A stretch of 64,000 nt of DNA from Oxytricha trifallax (GCA_000711775.1 ARYC01000095.1:1-64000); one strand, 5' to 3'. Shown: positions 1 through 11,796, numbered from the stretch's first letter. The notes: generated from the letters alone by a model not told the origin. Made by a program: numbers and translations.

Positions 1-13
1 TTTCAATATCTCT

Positions 14-202
14 TCACCCAAGAGAGAAAACCTCTAAATCCTCTTTTTCGAACCCCCTCATAATCAAAAAGTTGTACTGTGGTGGAAAAAGGAGTATATC
101 TTCGTTTAGAGTGATAGATAAGTGATGAGATCTGAGTTCTAACTTTGGAATGGTGTCCGGAGTTTGTGTCCGGAATTTGTGTCCATTTGGAAATGTGTCC
201 AT
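14..202 (-). CDS. Possible small protein, 62 aa
   Basis: An ORF from an ATG to a TGA stop, starting MDTFPNGHKFRTQTPDTIPK. The N-terminal third is encoded by the short GTGTCC repeats at 150-200, so part of the frame could be a by-product of the repeat. I recognise no domain. The base composition is less AT-rich than the spacers nearby, which is mildly in favour of coding. It could also be the end MDS of a gene lying beyond the left edge. Confidence 0.25.
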   Translation of the reverse strand: MDTFPNGHKFRTQTPDTIPKLELRSHHLSITLNEDILLFPPQYNFLIMRGFEKEDLEVFSLG

Positions 203-203
203 T
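150..203. repeat. Short imperfect GTGTCC repeats
   Basis: Four imperfect ~13-bp units run head to tail: GTGTCCGGAGTTT, GTGTCCGGAATTT, GTGTCCATTTGGA and GTGTCCATTTGAC, the last two separated by AAT. The function is unknown; position next to the palindrome at 215-241 suggests one regulatory or recombination-prone region. Confidence 0.5.
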
Positions 204-214
204 TGACTAGAGGT

Positions 215-241
215 GATGTTTGTTACAATGTAACAAACATC
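215..241. repeat. 27-bp near-perfect palindrome
   Basis: Two perfect 13-base arms, GATGTTTGTTACA and TGTAACAAACATC, flank a single A. Such symmetry is unlikely by chance in a short interval. It lies just upstream of the minus ORF 14-202 and about 130 bp upstream of the plus ORF at 368, so a binding site in a divergent promoter is one possibility. Confidence 0.6.
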
Positions 242-367
242 AAAATTTGGTCGAGTACCTGCAAAGAAATGAAATTATCTCGAGCAGCGATTTTTTTCAC
301 GACTTGACTCTAGAAGGAATAATGTAGATCAAAACATAAGCTACATGTTCCATCCTACTCATAATTC

Positions 368-793
368 ATGGAAAAAATCAATCAGAGAGATATTTCGATT
401 TTAGTGAAAGTAAAAATAAATTCATATGATTTCGTGTATTTTAACGATAAAAATGCGTATGAATTTCCTGATGAAAGACTCAAAGAAGATAAAATGTAGA
501 CCTTGATTAAATGCACAAAAAACTTATTTAGACCAAGTCCTCAAGTAATTTGGTTGAAGAGATAAGAAAGGAAGAAGTTTGGGGCAGTGAAATATTTAAA
601 ATCGATTTAGCTCGATGGGGTAAAATTTTTTATGAAGAATGAAAGTTAGTCGTTAAATTTTTCTCTACATCTTATACTTTTAAAATTTTTTCATAGCTAT
701 TTTGTATAGAGAGATATTAATTTATCAGGAGTTAAAAATTTTAAAAGTTAAATTTAAAGGGTCTACAGTTAAGATATGATAAATCTAATTTGA
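368..793 (+). CDS. Hypothetical protein, 141 aa
   Basis: A frame of 141 codons from ATG to TGA in the ciliate code (TAA/TAG as Gln), beginning MEKINQRDISILVKVKINSY. The first ~100 codons are noticeably less AT-rich than the flanks and read like an ordinary charged soluble protein; the last ~40 codons are AT-rich and may be non-coding. No domain recognised. A 141-codon TGA-free run is not by itself significant in such AT-rich DNA, so this rests mainly on composition. The 794-950 stretch after it shows nothing. Confidence 0.35.
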
Positions 794-1207
794 TTTATCG
801 ATGAGTCAAATTATTGGCTGTTAAAACATATCAAATTCAAATCAATATCAGTTAAAACGATACTATAAAAATCAAAAAATACTAAAATTCCATATTTAAT
901 TTATATTTAAGTTTTATTTTAACAATTTCCCATTTTAAATCTATTTTGATAATAATGTAAATAGATTAAATCATTGAAGTTTTATTGAAACATAAGACTT
1001 TTATCCAAGAAGTGGTTTAATTTCTCAAAAATTCTAAAGATATTTTGAAATCCCAAAGAGAGGAAAATTTATTCCAGAATTAAAACTCTGCAAATATACG
1101 ACTTTAACAGATTTCATGAAATGAATTTAGTGTTAATAAATAGTTGTGGAAATCTTTTCACAGCAAAATTACCAAGAGAAAATACAAGAAATAAAAGCAT
1201 AAGTTGA

Positions 1208-1897
1208 AGTATTTTTCAAGAAGAAAATCAAAAACTAAGGATACAGTAAGAACTAAACGAAGATATTTCAAAGTTAATGCCAGAATTTAAGGGCTTTAAA
1301 TAAATGTCAAATTTGATTAAAGGTGCAGTTTTGGAGAATATCAAGTCTTTTTATCCTCGTCTTTTATAAGCGATTCATAATTATAATTTAATTGATAAAA
1401 TGTTAGTAATTTAAGCAAAAAGAGAAAAAGATCTTAATAGTCTTAATCCTGACCCTGGCAACAACATAGACAAAGATATTATGAATTAAAAATACATCGT
1501 GATAAAGATTAGACTTATTATGGAAAGTACATTTTGCTATTATAAATAATTCTAAAAGATTAATACAAAATCGCAATTCAAAAGAAATGTAAGCCTAACA
1601 ATACTGATAAACTACTTTAAAATTTCCATTGTTATATAGAGAATAAATAAAAAAAATAATTCAATTAAAATTACTTCATCAATGAAAAGTATAAAGTTCA
1701 TTTCTTAACTTCAGAATACTTTAACTCAAAAGTTTTGGGGAACAATAGTAATTTTACCTTCCTATCTGGATTCAAGGAATAAAAACAATTTTAAAAACAG
1801 AAGTATTAATTACAAAAATACCTTTATAAATGGATTATGGATATTATTTCAAGAAGTAGCAAGCAGGTCACAAACACACACTCACAAACATAACTGA
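1208..1897 (+). CDS. Coding-like ORF in repeat unit 1
   Basis: A TGA-free frame of 229 codons (first in-frame ATG at 1277) ending at TGA 1895-1897. Its first ~100 codons read like a charged helical protein, with stretches such as EENQKLRIQQELNEDISKLM and AKREKDLNSLNPDPGNNIDK, and are less AT-rich than the rest. The last ~120 codons are AT-rich and probably not protein. No family recognised. The frame recurs in the other units from about 3033, 4859 and 6687. Unit 2 has a 2-nt deletion near 3650 that breaks the distal half, so any selection would act on the proximal half only. Confidence 0.4.
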
Positions 1898-3032
1898 TAA
1901 AAATTAATATGAATAAGATTTAACCAAAATCTTTTGCCACCAGAGTCGAGCATATCTTTGAATTACAATGATTTAATTTAAAAATAATTTAACTTATCTT
2001 ATTTTACTCTAATAATTATTTTATTTACTGAACATCAATTAAGATTAACTTTTAGTAACTCTATTTTATTTAAAAGCATTTAAATTTTTTCATTGAGTTA
2101 GTTAACTTTTGAACAAACTTTGATTGAATAGTAAAGTCTCTTATATTTTGCCAAAATAATTCTCTTCTCCCTGCTAATCAAGTAGTACTTAATTGCTTCA
2201 ATAAGGGGTTTTCGGGTTTTTAAATCTTTAGTGAAACTATTTCTCTAACAAAGTTGTGAAAATATTATAGAATTTTGCAAAGTAGTAGTCCTAATATTGC
2301 GAAATTAATGAAAACTTACCTTAAAATTTATTGATAAGTGCCTGCATTTTCATATATAAAACAGAATCATGTTTATTCATTTTGAATCATATTAAATTTA
2401 TAAATAACAGTTTTAAGTCAACTTGTTTCATATAATTATTTATTATCGATAGTTAAATAAATTGAATATGCCATACAAAATAAAAATAAAATATTTGATC
2501 ATGTTCAAGGTAGATTTTTGGTAATATATGTAATTATAGTTTGTTTTCAAACAATTCAAATGAGGAATAGTTTTATTTAAATATTCAATCCTTTGGATTT
2601 AAATAACTATATAATTAAAAATTAATAATAATTATAATAAAAATTAAAATGGAGGATTCCCTAGAGCTATAAAATTTCGAAAAGCAATTAAATAAATTCC
2701 TTGGTAACATTAAAGATTCTTACTTAGATGTGCATGCAAGACAAAATTTGTAGTATTCAGCATCCATGACATAGCAATAATGTAAATAGATTAAATCATT
2801 GAAGTTTTATTGAAACATAAGACTTTTATCCAAGAAGTGGTTTAATTTCTCAAAAATTCTAAAGATATTTTGAAATCCCAAAGAGAGGAAAATTTATTCC
2901 AGAATTAAAACTCTGCAAATATACGACTTTAACAGATTTCATGAAATGAATTTAGTGTTAATAAAGTAGTTGTGGAAATCTTTTCACAGCAAAATTACCA
3001 AGAGAAAATACAAGAAATAAAAGCATAAGTTG

Positions 3033-3650
3033 AAGTATTTTTCAAGAAGAAAATCAAAAACTAAGGATACAGTAAGAACTAAACGAAGATATTTCAAAGT
3101 TAATGCCAGAATTTAAGGGCTTTAAATAAATGTCAAATTTGATTAAAGGTGCAGTTTTGGAGAATATCAAGTCTTTTTATCCTCGTCTTTTATAAGCGAT
3201 TCATAATTATAATTTAATTGATAAAATGTTAGTAATTTAAGCAAAAAGAGAAAAAGATCTTAATAGTCTTAATCCTGACCCTGGCAACAACATAGACAAA
3301 GATATTATGAATTAAAAATACATCGTGATATAGATTAGACTTATTATGGAAAGTACATTTTGCTATTATAAATAATTCTAAAAGATTAATACAAAATCGC
3401 AATTCAAAAGAAATGTAAGCCTAACAATACTGATAAACTACTTTAAAATTTCCATTGTTATATAGAGAATAAATAAAAAAAATAATTCAATTAAAATTAC
3501 TTCATCAATGAAAAGTATAAAGTTCATTTCTTAACTTCAGAATACTTTAACTCAAAAGTTTTGGGGAACAATAGTAATTTTACCTTCCTATCTGGATTCA
3601 AGGAATAAAAACAATTTTAAAAACAGAAGTATTAATTACAAAAATACTTA
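3033..3650 (+). CDS. Coding-like ORF in repeat unit 2
   Basis: Same frame as at 1208, nearly identical through the proximal ~100 codons. A 2-nt deletion relative to units 1 and 3 near 3650 shifts the frame. Unknown function. Confidence 0.35.
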
Positions 3651-4858
3651 TAAATGGATTACTGGATATTATTTCAAGAAGTAGCAAGCAGGTCACAAAC
3701 ACACACTCACAAACATAACTGATAAAAATTAATATGAATAAGATTTAACCAAAATCTTTTGCCACCAGAGTCGAGCATATCTTTGAATTACAATGATTTA
3801 ATTTAAAAATAATTTAACTTATCTTATTTTACTCTAATAATTATTTTATTTACTGAACATCAATTAAGATTAACTTTTAGTAACTCTATTTTATTTAAAA
3901 GCATTTAAATTTTTTCATTGAGTTAGTTAACTTTTGAACAAACTTTGATTGAATAGTAAAGTCTCTTATATTTTGCCAAAATAATTCTCTTCTCCCTGCT
4001 AATCAAGTAGTACTTAATTGCTTCAATAAGGGGTTTTCGGGTTTTTAAATCTTTAGTGAAACTATTTCTCTAACAAAGTTGTGAAAATATTATAGAATTT
4101 TGCAAAGTAGTAGTCCTAATATTGCGAAATTAATGAAAACTTACCTTAAAATTTATTGATAAGTGCCTGCATTTTCATATATAAAACAGAATCATGTTTA
4201 TTCATTTTGAATCATATTAAATTTATAAATAACAGTTTTAAGTCAACTTGTTTCATATAATTATTTATTATCGATAGTTAAATAAATTGAATATGCCATA
4301 CAAAATAAAAATAAAATATTTGATCATGTTCAAGGTAGATTTTTGGTAATATATGTAATTATAGTTTGTTTTCAAACAATTCAAATGAGGAATAGTTTTA
4401 TTTAAATATTCAATCCTTTGGATTTAAATAACTATATAATTAAAAATTAATAATAATTATAATAAAAATTAAAATGGAGGATTCCCTAGAGCTATAAAAT
4501 TTCGAAAAGCAATTAAATAAATTCCTTGGTAACATTAAAGATTCTTACTTTAGATGTCCATGCAAGACAAAATTTGTAGTATTCAGCATCCATGACATAG
4601 CAATAATGTAAATAGATTAAATCATTGAAGTTTTATTGAAACATAAGACTTTTATCCAAGAAGTGGTTTAATTTCTCAAAAATTCTAAAGATATTTTGAA
4701 ATCCCAAAGAGAGGAAAATTTATTCCAGAATTAAAACTCTGCAAATATACGACTTTAACAGATTTCATGAAATGAATTTAGTGTTAATAAAGTAGTTGTG
4801 GAAATCTTTTCACAGCAAAATTACCAAGAGAAAATACAAGAAATAAAAGCATAAGTTG

Positions 4859-5550
4859 AAGTATTTTTCAAGAAGAAAATCAAAAACTAAGGATACAGTA
4901 AGAACTAAACGAAGATATTTCAAAGTTAATGCCAGAATTTAAGGGCTTTAAATAAATGTCAGATTTGATTAAAGGTGCAGTTTTGGAGAATATCAAGTCT
5001 TTATATCCTCGTCTTTTATAAGCGATTCATAATTATAATTTAATTGATAAAATGTTAGTAATTTAAGCAAAAAGAGAAAAAGATCTTAATAGTCTTAATC
5101 CTGACCCTGGCAACAACATAGACAAAGATATTATGAATTAAAAATACATCGTGATAAAGATTAGACTTATTATGGAAAGTACATTTTGCTATTATAAATA
5201 ATTCTAAAAGATTAATACAAAATCGCAATTCAAAAGAAATGTAAGCCTAACAATACTGATAAACTACTTTAAAATTTCCATTGTTATATAGAGAATAAAT
5301 AAAAAAAATAATTCAATTAAAATTACTTCATCAATGAAAAGTATAAAGTTCATTTCTTAACTTCAGAATACTTTAACTCAAAAGTTTTGGGGAACAATAG
5401 TAATTTTACCTTCCTATCTGGATTCAAGGAATAAAAACAATTTTAAAAACAGAAGTATTAATTACAAAAATACCTTTATAAATGGATTACTGGATATTAT
5501 TTCAAGAAGTAGCAAGCAGGTCACAAACACACACTCACAAACATAACTGA
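4859..5550 (+). CDS. Coding-like ORF in repeat unit 3
   Basis: Third copy of the repeat-borne ORF. It keeps the open frame with single-base differences from units 1 and 2, for example AAA to AGA just after the in-frame ATG region. Unknown function. Confidence 0.35.
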
Positions 5551-6686
5551 TAAAAATTAATATGAATAAGATTTAACCAAAATCTTTTGCCACCAGAGTC
5601 GAACATATCTTTGAATTACAATGATTTAATTTACAAATAATTTAACTTATCTTATTTTACTCTAATAATTATTTTATTTACTGAACATCAATTAAGATTA
5701 ACTTTTAGTAACTCTATTTTATTTAAAAGCATTTAAATTTTTTCATTGAGTTAGTTAACTTTTGAACAAACTTTGATTGAATAGTAAAGTCTCTTATATT
5801 TTGCCAAAATAATTCTCTTCTCCCTGCTAATCAAGTAGTACTTAATTGCTTCAATAAGGGGTTTTCGGGTTTTTAAATCTTTAGTGAAAATATTTCTCTA
5901 ACAAAGTTGTGAAAATATTATAGAATTTTGCAAAGTAGTAGTCCTAATATTGCGAAATTAATGAAAACTTACCTTAAAATTTATTGATAAGTGCCTGCAT
6001 TTTCATATATAAAACAGAATCATGTTTATTCATTTTGAATCATATTAAATTTATAAATAACAGTTTTAAGTCAACTTGTTTCATATAATTATTTATTATC
6101 GATAGTTAAATAAATTGAATATGCCATACAAAATAAAAATAAAATATTTGATCATGTTCAAGGTAGATTTTTGGTAATATATGTAATTATAGTTTGTTTT
6201 CAAACAATTCAAATGAGGAATAGTTTTATTTAAATATTCAATCCTTTGGATTTAAATAACTATATAATTAAAAATTAATAATAATTATAATAAAAATTAA
6301 AATGGAGGATTCCCTAGAGCTATAAAATTTCGAAAAGCAATTAAATAAATTCCTTGGTAACATTAATGATTCTTACTTTAGATGTCCATGCAAGACAAAA
6401 TTTGTAGTATTCAGCATCCATGACATAGCAATAATGTAAATAGATTAAATCATTGAAGTTTTATTGAAACATAAGACTTTTATCCAAGAAGTGGTTTAAT
6501 TTCTCAAAAATTCTAAAGATATTTTGAAATCCCAAAGAGAGGAAAATTTATTCCAGAATTAAAACTCTGCAAATATACGACTTTAACAGATTTCATGAAA
6601 TGAATTTAGTGTTAATAAAGTAGTTGTGGAAATCTTTTCACAGCAAAATTACCAAGAGAAAATACAAGAAATAAAAGCATAAGTTG

Positions 6687-7317
6687 AAGTATTTTTCAAG
6701 AAGAAAATCAAAAACTAAGGATACAGTAAGAACTAAACGAAGATATTTCAAAGTTAATGCCAGAATTTAAGGGCTTTAAATAAATGTCAGATTTGATTAA
6801 AGGTGCAGTTTTGGAGAATATCAAGTCTTTTTATCCTCGTCTTTTATAAGCGATTCATAATTATAATTTAATTGATAAAATGTTAGTAATTTAAGCAAAA
6901 AGAGAAAAAGATCTTAATAGTCTTAATCCTGTCCCTGGCAACAACATAGACAAAGATATTATGAATTAAAAATACATCGTGATATAGATTAGACTTATTA
7001 TGGAAAGTACATTTTGCTATTATAAATAATTCTAAAAGATTAATACAAAATCGCAATTCAAAAGAAATGTAAGCCTAACAATACTGATAAACTACTTTAA
7101 AATTTCCATTGTTATATAGAGAATAAATAAAAAAAATAATTCAATTAAAATTACTTCATCAATGAAAAGTATAAAGTTCATTTCTTAACTTCAGAATACT
7201 TTAACTCAAAAGTTTTGGGGAACAATAGTAATTTTACCTTCCTATCTGGATTCAAGGAATAAAAACAATTTTAAAAACAGAAGTATTAATTACAAAAATA
7301 CCTTTATAAATGGATTA
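6687..7317 (+). pseudogene. Repeat ORF in unit 4, cut by a MITE
   Basis: Fourth copy of the repeat-borne ORF. The distal half is interrupted at 7317/7318 by the TA-flanked MITE, while the charged proximal ~100 codons are intact. If only the proximal part is real, the insertion may be harmless. Confidence 0.35.
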
Positions 7318-7732
7318 TATAGGAATACATTCGATTTGTGAAAATGAATTAAAATTAAAATTAATTAATTATTAATTACCTTCAGTTATGTTTATGGAAA
7401 ATTTCTTTAAACCATGACAATATTATAATCTCTGAATAGCGCATTCAAAATGAGACGGTGGTTCTTATTGCTATAATGAATTTATCTCATCGCCCAAGCG
7501 AGATAAACCCATTATATTATTTTTGCGATTTAGCTCATAATCAAAATATCTCGCTTTCTGGTATGATTCAGGAATATTGCCATAAATAAAGTCCAGCTTA
7601 AATTGCGGGATCTACCGTAGAATCCATATATTGTTGAATATTTAATCACTTTGGATTTCATAATTGCCATGATTTTAATATTTAATTAATTTAATTTTAA
7701 TTCATTTTCCCAAATCGAATGTATTCCTACAA
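7318..7732. mobile_element. MITE with TA target duplication, copy 1
   Basis: A 415-bp element inserted in the fourth tandem unit. The undisturbed units read GGATTACTGG; here the same site reads GGAT-TA-[element]-TA-CTGG, so the insertion and its TA duplication are directly visible. The ends are inverted (left TATAGGAATACATTCGATTT, right ending GAATGTATTCCTACAA), and the inverted similarity continues inward for about 55 bp. It has no coding capacity. TA duplication is typical of the Tc1/mariner superfamily. A second copy is at 22788-23187. Confidence 0.88.
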
Positions 7733-8539
7733 TACTGGATATTATTTCAAGAAAAAGCAGGCCACAAACACACACACACACACACAAACATAACTGATAA
7801 AAATTAATATGAATAAGATTTAACCAAAATCTTTTGCCACCAGAGTCGAGTATATCTTTGAATTACAATGATTTGATTTACAAATAATTTAACTTATCAT
7901 ATTTTACTCTAATTATTATTTTATTTGCTGAACATCAATTAAGATTAACTTTTAGTAACTCTATTTTTTTTTTTAATGCATTTAAATTTTTTCATTGAGT
8001 TAGTTAACTTTTGAACAAAATTTGATTGTATAATAAAGTCTCTTATATTTTGCCAAAATAATTCTCTTCTCCCTGCTAATCAAATTTACATGATTTTTGC
8101 TAAATATTATAATTTCACTATAATATGCCTACCTTTATTTAGAATTTCCTTTTTAAGAGCTTAATATTTATTAGCTATCTTCATTTTGAACTTGTATCAG
8201 CAAGTTGTTATTTAAAGTGCTTATCCTTTTAGCTTATCATCATTAATATTATTTTTCTTCTCTATTTTATACTAAATAGTGAGGTAGCTTTATAGCTTAT
8301 ATTCTGTGTCATTATTTTGTTACATGGGAATCTTTATTTCTTTTATTTATACCATTATTTATTTGATATCCGATAGTGAAAAGTGCTTGACTGATTTCTT
8401 CATTTAAATCTTCTTTTTTACTTTATCAAGATGTAAAAATCTCCACTATGGTTTTTTTATCTTCTTTTTTGGATAAATCTTTTCCCCTGAAGATTCATAA
8501 ATAAAGAAAAAAATTTATTATTCTTATTCATTAAGTTCA

Positions 8540-8937
8540 CTTTGATGAATCTTGTATTAGAATATTGCTTTCACAGAACTCACAATTATACATGCCATCT
8601 TTATACTATTGCTCGAGATATATCCAAGGCATATCTTTGTTTATATCTCTAAAATAGCTTCTGTAAGTTGATTATAATAACTATATTGCATTCTTTGCAT
8701 TAATTGAGAACTTTGGCTTGTAATCCTTAATGCCCTACCGTATGTAGTTTAAGCTCCTCCTCGTTTTCATAGCTTCAATGAAGACCTCCTACTTATTTTA
8801 TATTTAAATTTAAAAGCTAGACTGATCAAAGTTGTCATAAGTAGTCTCCCACTGAGTACAAGCGTCTCTGGTTTCTAATTTCTAGGTTATGGAATAATAA
8901 TTTTAATTAACTTATCCAAGTAATGCCGCTCTTCTCA
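8540..8937 (-). CDS. ORF with a Cys-x2-Cys motif
   Basis: A minus-strand frame of about 130 codons with relatively GC-rich coding. It contains MPWIYLEQQYKDGMYNCEFC, a possible half zinc finger (YNCEFCESN). It ends at a TGA at the downstream edge, and another frame stays open further left to about 8100, so a frameshift is likely. Probably part of a transposon ORF. Confidence 0.35.
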
Positions 8938-9441
8938 AAGATAGCACCTATTTTAATTTGTGATATATTTATTTATCATAATAATAAATCTGCTAAGATA
9001 AACTATAATATAATTAAATGACACTCTGATAAATGATTGATAGTTGACATATTTTACATTTTAGTAAATTAAAATGCTCCTTATGAAGCTTAGTTTTTCT
9101 AGGAGTTTATCCAAGTAAAGTTTAAACTTAATTTGGAGGTAAATTTATTAAACATTTTGAAATTTAATATGCTCCTATTTATATTTTAACCTTAAAATTT
9201 AACTCCTAATATAGTTTGAACTTAATTTGGAGGACATCCTAAAATAATTAAACATTATTGGGAGCAATTTAATGGAGAAAGTTTGATAAAAATGGAAACC
9301 AATCTGTGAAACTTGGAGCAAGTTTTTCAATTCTTCTCCGCATATCATTTGAGGGTTGACCTCCAGTATGTCCTCCCTAATTAGAAGTAAGATTTTATTA
9401 AACTCAGAATGAATATCAATAATTTTAAATTTCATTTACAT
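8935..9441 (-). CDS. Unknown ORF divergent from 9462
   Basis: A frame of about 167 codons starting MQMKFKIIDIHSEFNKILLL and ending at a TGA near 8935. The first ~75 codons look like protein (for example ILEVNPQMICGEELKNLLQV); the rest is very AT-rich. Its start codon is about 20 bp from that of the divergent plus ORF at 9462, consistent with two ORFs of one element sharing a promoter. Direct repeats of AACTTAATTTGGAGG lie inside (9130-9235). Confidence 0.35.
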
Positions 9442-9461
9442 TTCCAGAAAGAGGAAGCAGG

Positions 9462-10245
9462 ATGGAGTCTATGAATGATGCAATAAAGAGAATTTAATCT
9501 CTAGATTTAATAGGAAAATTTCGAAGTAAAGAGGACCTCTATAGGTACTTGGTTTAGCAAGGTAAACTTTTAACAAATACTAATAAATTAACCATAGTTG
9601 GATTGCTCTTGCCAACCCATGAAGGAATAAAAATTTCGTTTTTAAAAGCTTTGGTAAGCGAAGATAAAAAATCATTTAAGACTAATGAAATATTGATGAT
9701 ATAGAACCAAACTACCCTGAAATATCAGTAACAAATCTCTATTATGATGCAATGAGTGATCCAGATGATGCTCGCTATCTTCCATCAAAGCTGCAACTCT
9801 CTAATAAGTTGCCAGAGAGAAACTTTTTCTTTAGTGTTCTTGGAATTTAGAAACCTAAGTACTTAAATGAAGTTATTTAAGAAGCTTATAAGAAACGCTA
9901 CAGCATCACTCCTGAAGAAAAAGAGAAGCAAGATATTAAAATAAGTGACACCTGGCTGTAGGAATTCAAAAGCATCCTTTAACCTCAAGTAACCTTAGAC
10001 TTTTAAGATTATAAAATACCTGGAACTGCTATATGTTTGATGGAAAGACGCAGCAAACTAAGCAGAGGAAAAAGTCTTAAGTGCATGAATTGAGTAAGAG
10101 ACTCTTTAAGAATTTATAAAAGCCAGACGATATAAATATAGATGAAGAAGCTGGCACTAATAGAAGAAACATAGGCCTAAGCAAGCCTTAAGAGGAAGAA
10201 AATAAAGAGAAGCCAAATCCCTTAAAGGGCAAATTTAATATGTGA
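9462..10245 (+). pseudogene. Transposon-type accessory ORF, frameshifted
   Basis: Starts MESMNDAIKRIQSLDLIGKF and reads as convincing protein to the TGA at 10243-10245, but only if two frame changes are allowed, near 9695 and near 10030. The central part includes AMSDPDDARYLPSKLQLSNK and the basic, acidic tail includes KPQEEENKEKPNPLKGK. No domain recognised; a TBE accessory ORF is my best guess from context. Two frameshifts in an otherwise well-preserved ORF suggest recent decay or sequencing errors in homopolymers. Confidence 0.45.
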
Positions 10246-10271
10246 ACTTGTCATTTTTTAAAATCTAAAAC

Positions 10272-10900
10272 TTATTTATTAACACGAAATCTCCCTTCTA
10301 TAGCGCATACTTTAGCTTTATCATCGATGACTCTCTTAGCAGCACTCTTAATATAATCCACTGTATCTATCTTTAAGTCATGTATCAAATGATAGAGTAG
10401 AAGTTCTTGTAGTGGCCATTCAATAACCCCAATATAATTCAATTCAATTGAACTGAGGACTGTAGGGAACATTAAATACAGGTGTTCTGTTTAATCTTTC
10501 ATATTCCTTCCTTGAGTCTTTAGTCTTAGGAACTGACAAATATCAACAGACAGAATAATCTTAAGTCAGCTACTTGCCTCTCATTTATTGTATGCATTTA
10601 ATATATTATTCAGTCTTTATAGAGAGAGGGTGAATAACACAAGTTTTGAGGGCACTACTTTACTTATTTTACCAAGGTTAGCATAGGTTTAAACCAAAAC
10701 CTTTTAATCATACTTCTATGATGCTATATCATTAATACCAAGACCTTGATATAAATGCATTAAACATAATCACAGCTACATCAGCGTGAATGAATTTAAT
10801 ATTACGTTCTATAACCTTTGCATTTAATCGAATATGTAATTTAAATTATCCTTATAAAATGGAACATTGAAATCAATCACTCTCTTTATACGATTGATTG
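10272..10900 (-). pseudogene. Possible transposase fragment
   Basis: The downstream half (10272-10557) reads as protein: LSVDICQFLRLKTQGRNMKD and then ELNYIGVIEWPLQELLLYHL, ending at a stop at the left edge. Further upstream the frame changes at least twice, with pieces such as QGLGINDIASQKYDQKVLVQ. I could not identify a complete DDE triad, so transposase is inferred only from position, convergent to the accessory ORF within a transposon-like block. Confidence 0.35.
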
Positions 10901-10943
10901 TCTTGTAATAAATATCATTCTATTTATAAATGTTATTTATAGA

Positions 10944-11200
10944 TTAAGCAGAAATGTGAAGCTCAAGAAATTGGAGATGAAGCATCACAAAACTCTAATT
11001 TAGATAATGAGCCCAATATTAAAAAGTATCATCATTATTAAGATAATCAATATGATTATACTAAAATTTTAAAGATCTTTTAGCCTTAGAATTAAGTTGA
11101 TATCTCTTAAAATTAAATGCTAATATTCAGTGAGACCTAACAGAAGCGGGAAATTTGTGAAGGATTCTTGCTATAGAAGTGTAATTTAAAAGTTTGAGTT
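10944..11200 (+). CDS. Unknown ORF fragment near the right transposon end
   Basis: A frame of about 85 codons including KQKCEAQEIGDEASQNSNLD and MLIFSETQQKREICEGFLLQ, using TAA/TAG as Gln, ending at a TGA before the putative terminus. It is rich in Gln and Asn. It may be the 3' end of a transposon ORF; no domain recognised. 11426-11600 shows nothing. Confidence 0.35.
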
Positions 11201-11622
11201 TATCACTATAATCATTATATAACGCAACTTAAATAGTAAATCTATTTACTTACTGTCATAATCTGACAAAAAGCCTCTTATATACTCTCTAAAACTACTA
11301 AAATTTATACCCTAATCCCCTATATAAACCCTATTAAAATCCTAATACAGTATGCACTAATTGTCTGCTTGGATTTTGCGTTTTTTACTATATTGATGGT
11401 AATTATAACTGGGTTTTCCTGTATTTTTTTCATTTGTATATTTCATATTGAAATTCCTTAATAAAATTTATCTGCCATTAAATTAATACATAAAATAATA
11501 ATTAATTATCACACATAATACTATATATTAATCATAAAACCTTAAAGAACTCTGGTTAAACTTGTAAAATCAGTCAACATATTAATTATAATTATGTTTT
11601 GACAGGGTAGGGTTAACTGACG

Positions 11623-11796
11623 ATGTCGAAAGTCAAAAGGATAAAGTAAAAATCTAATAAGTATCTGGCTGGCTTAAGCCCCAGTATTAAATTACAATAA
11701 GATGTAAATAATAATAATAATTATAATTATGCCCATTATTAAATTAATTAATATTATTAGATTAAAAATCTTAGTGAATTCGTGTAGTTTAACTGA
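11623..11796 (+). CDS. Short basic/Asn-rich ORF
   Basis: ATG to TGA, 57 codons, beginning MSKVKRIKQKSNKYLAGLSP and ending in an Asn/Gln/Tyr-rich tail. A further coding-like stretch in another frame follows at about 11815-11990 (containing YNIYVKDRYGILSQ). It lies where the first MDSs of gene A would be expected, but resembles nothing at the start of gene B. It could be a separate small gene split by an IES. About 11990-12230 is AT-rich with no gene. Confidence 0.3.

Larger units (their letters stand above)
951..8083. repeat. Tandem array of a ~1.83-kb unit
   Basis: Unit starts, set at the motif AATAATGTAAATAGATTAAA, are at 951, 2776, 4602 and 6430, giving periods of 1825, 1826 and 1828 bp. 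The first three copies are nearly identical, differing by scattered substitutions and 1-2 nt indels. The fourth carries a 415-bp MITE at 7318 and stops matching at about 8083, roughly two thirds through a unit; the part beyond the MITE is visibly more diverged. Each unit has a coding-like stretch near its start and the G4T4-like string GGGGTTTTCGGGTTTT (first copy near 2204). Whether it is a germline satellite, a multicopy gene or a degenerate transposon array is not clear. Confidence 0.92.
8090..11425. mobile_element. Decayed transposon region, probably TBE-class
   Basis: After the tandem array, the sequence holds a cluster of frameshifted ORFs on both strands that resemble no neighbouring gene. 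Its right end (about 11305-11370) is clearly similar to the segment just inside the right terminus of the TBE-type relic at 40812-40860; both contain CTAATAxAGTATGCxCTAATT followed by GTCT. A degenerate G/T-rich terminus follows near 11408. No left inverted repeat was found, so the boundaries are approximate. The alternative is that the 8.1-9.4 kb part is a separate decayed gene. Confidence 0.5.

Noticed and set aside
951-8083. Interpretation of the array as a CRISPR or rDNA repeat
   Set aside because: The unit is 1.83 kb, AT-rich, with no short repeat-spacer pattern and no rRNA sequence; the window is clearly eukaryotic.
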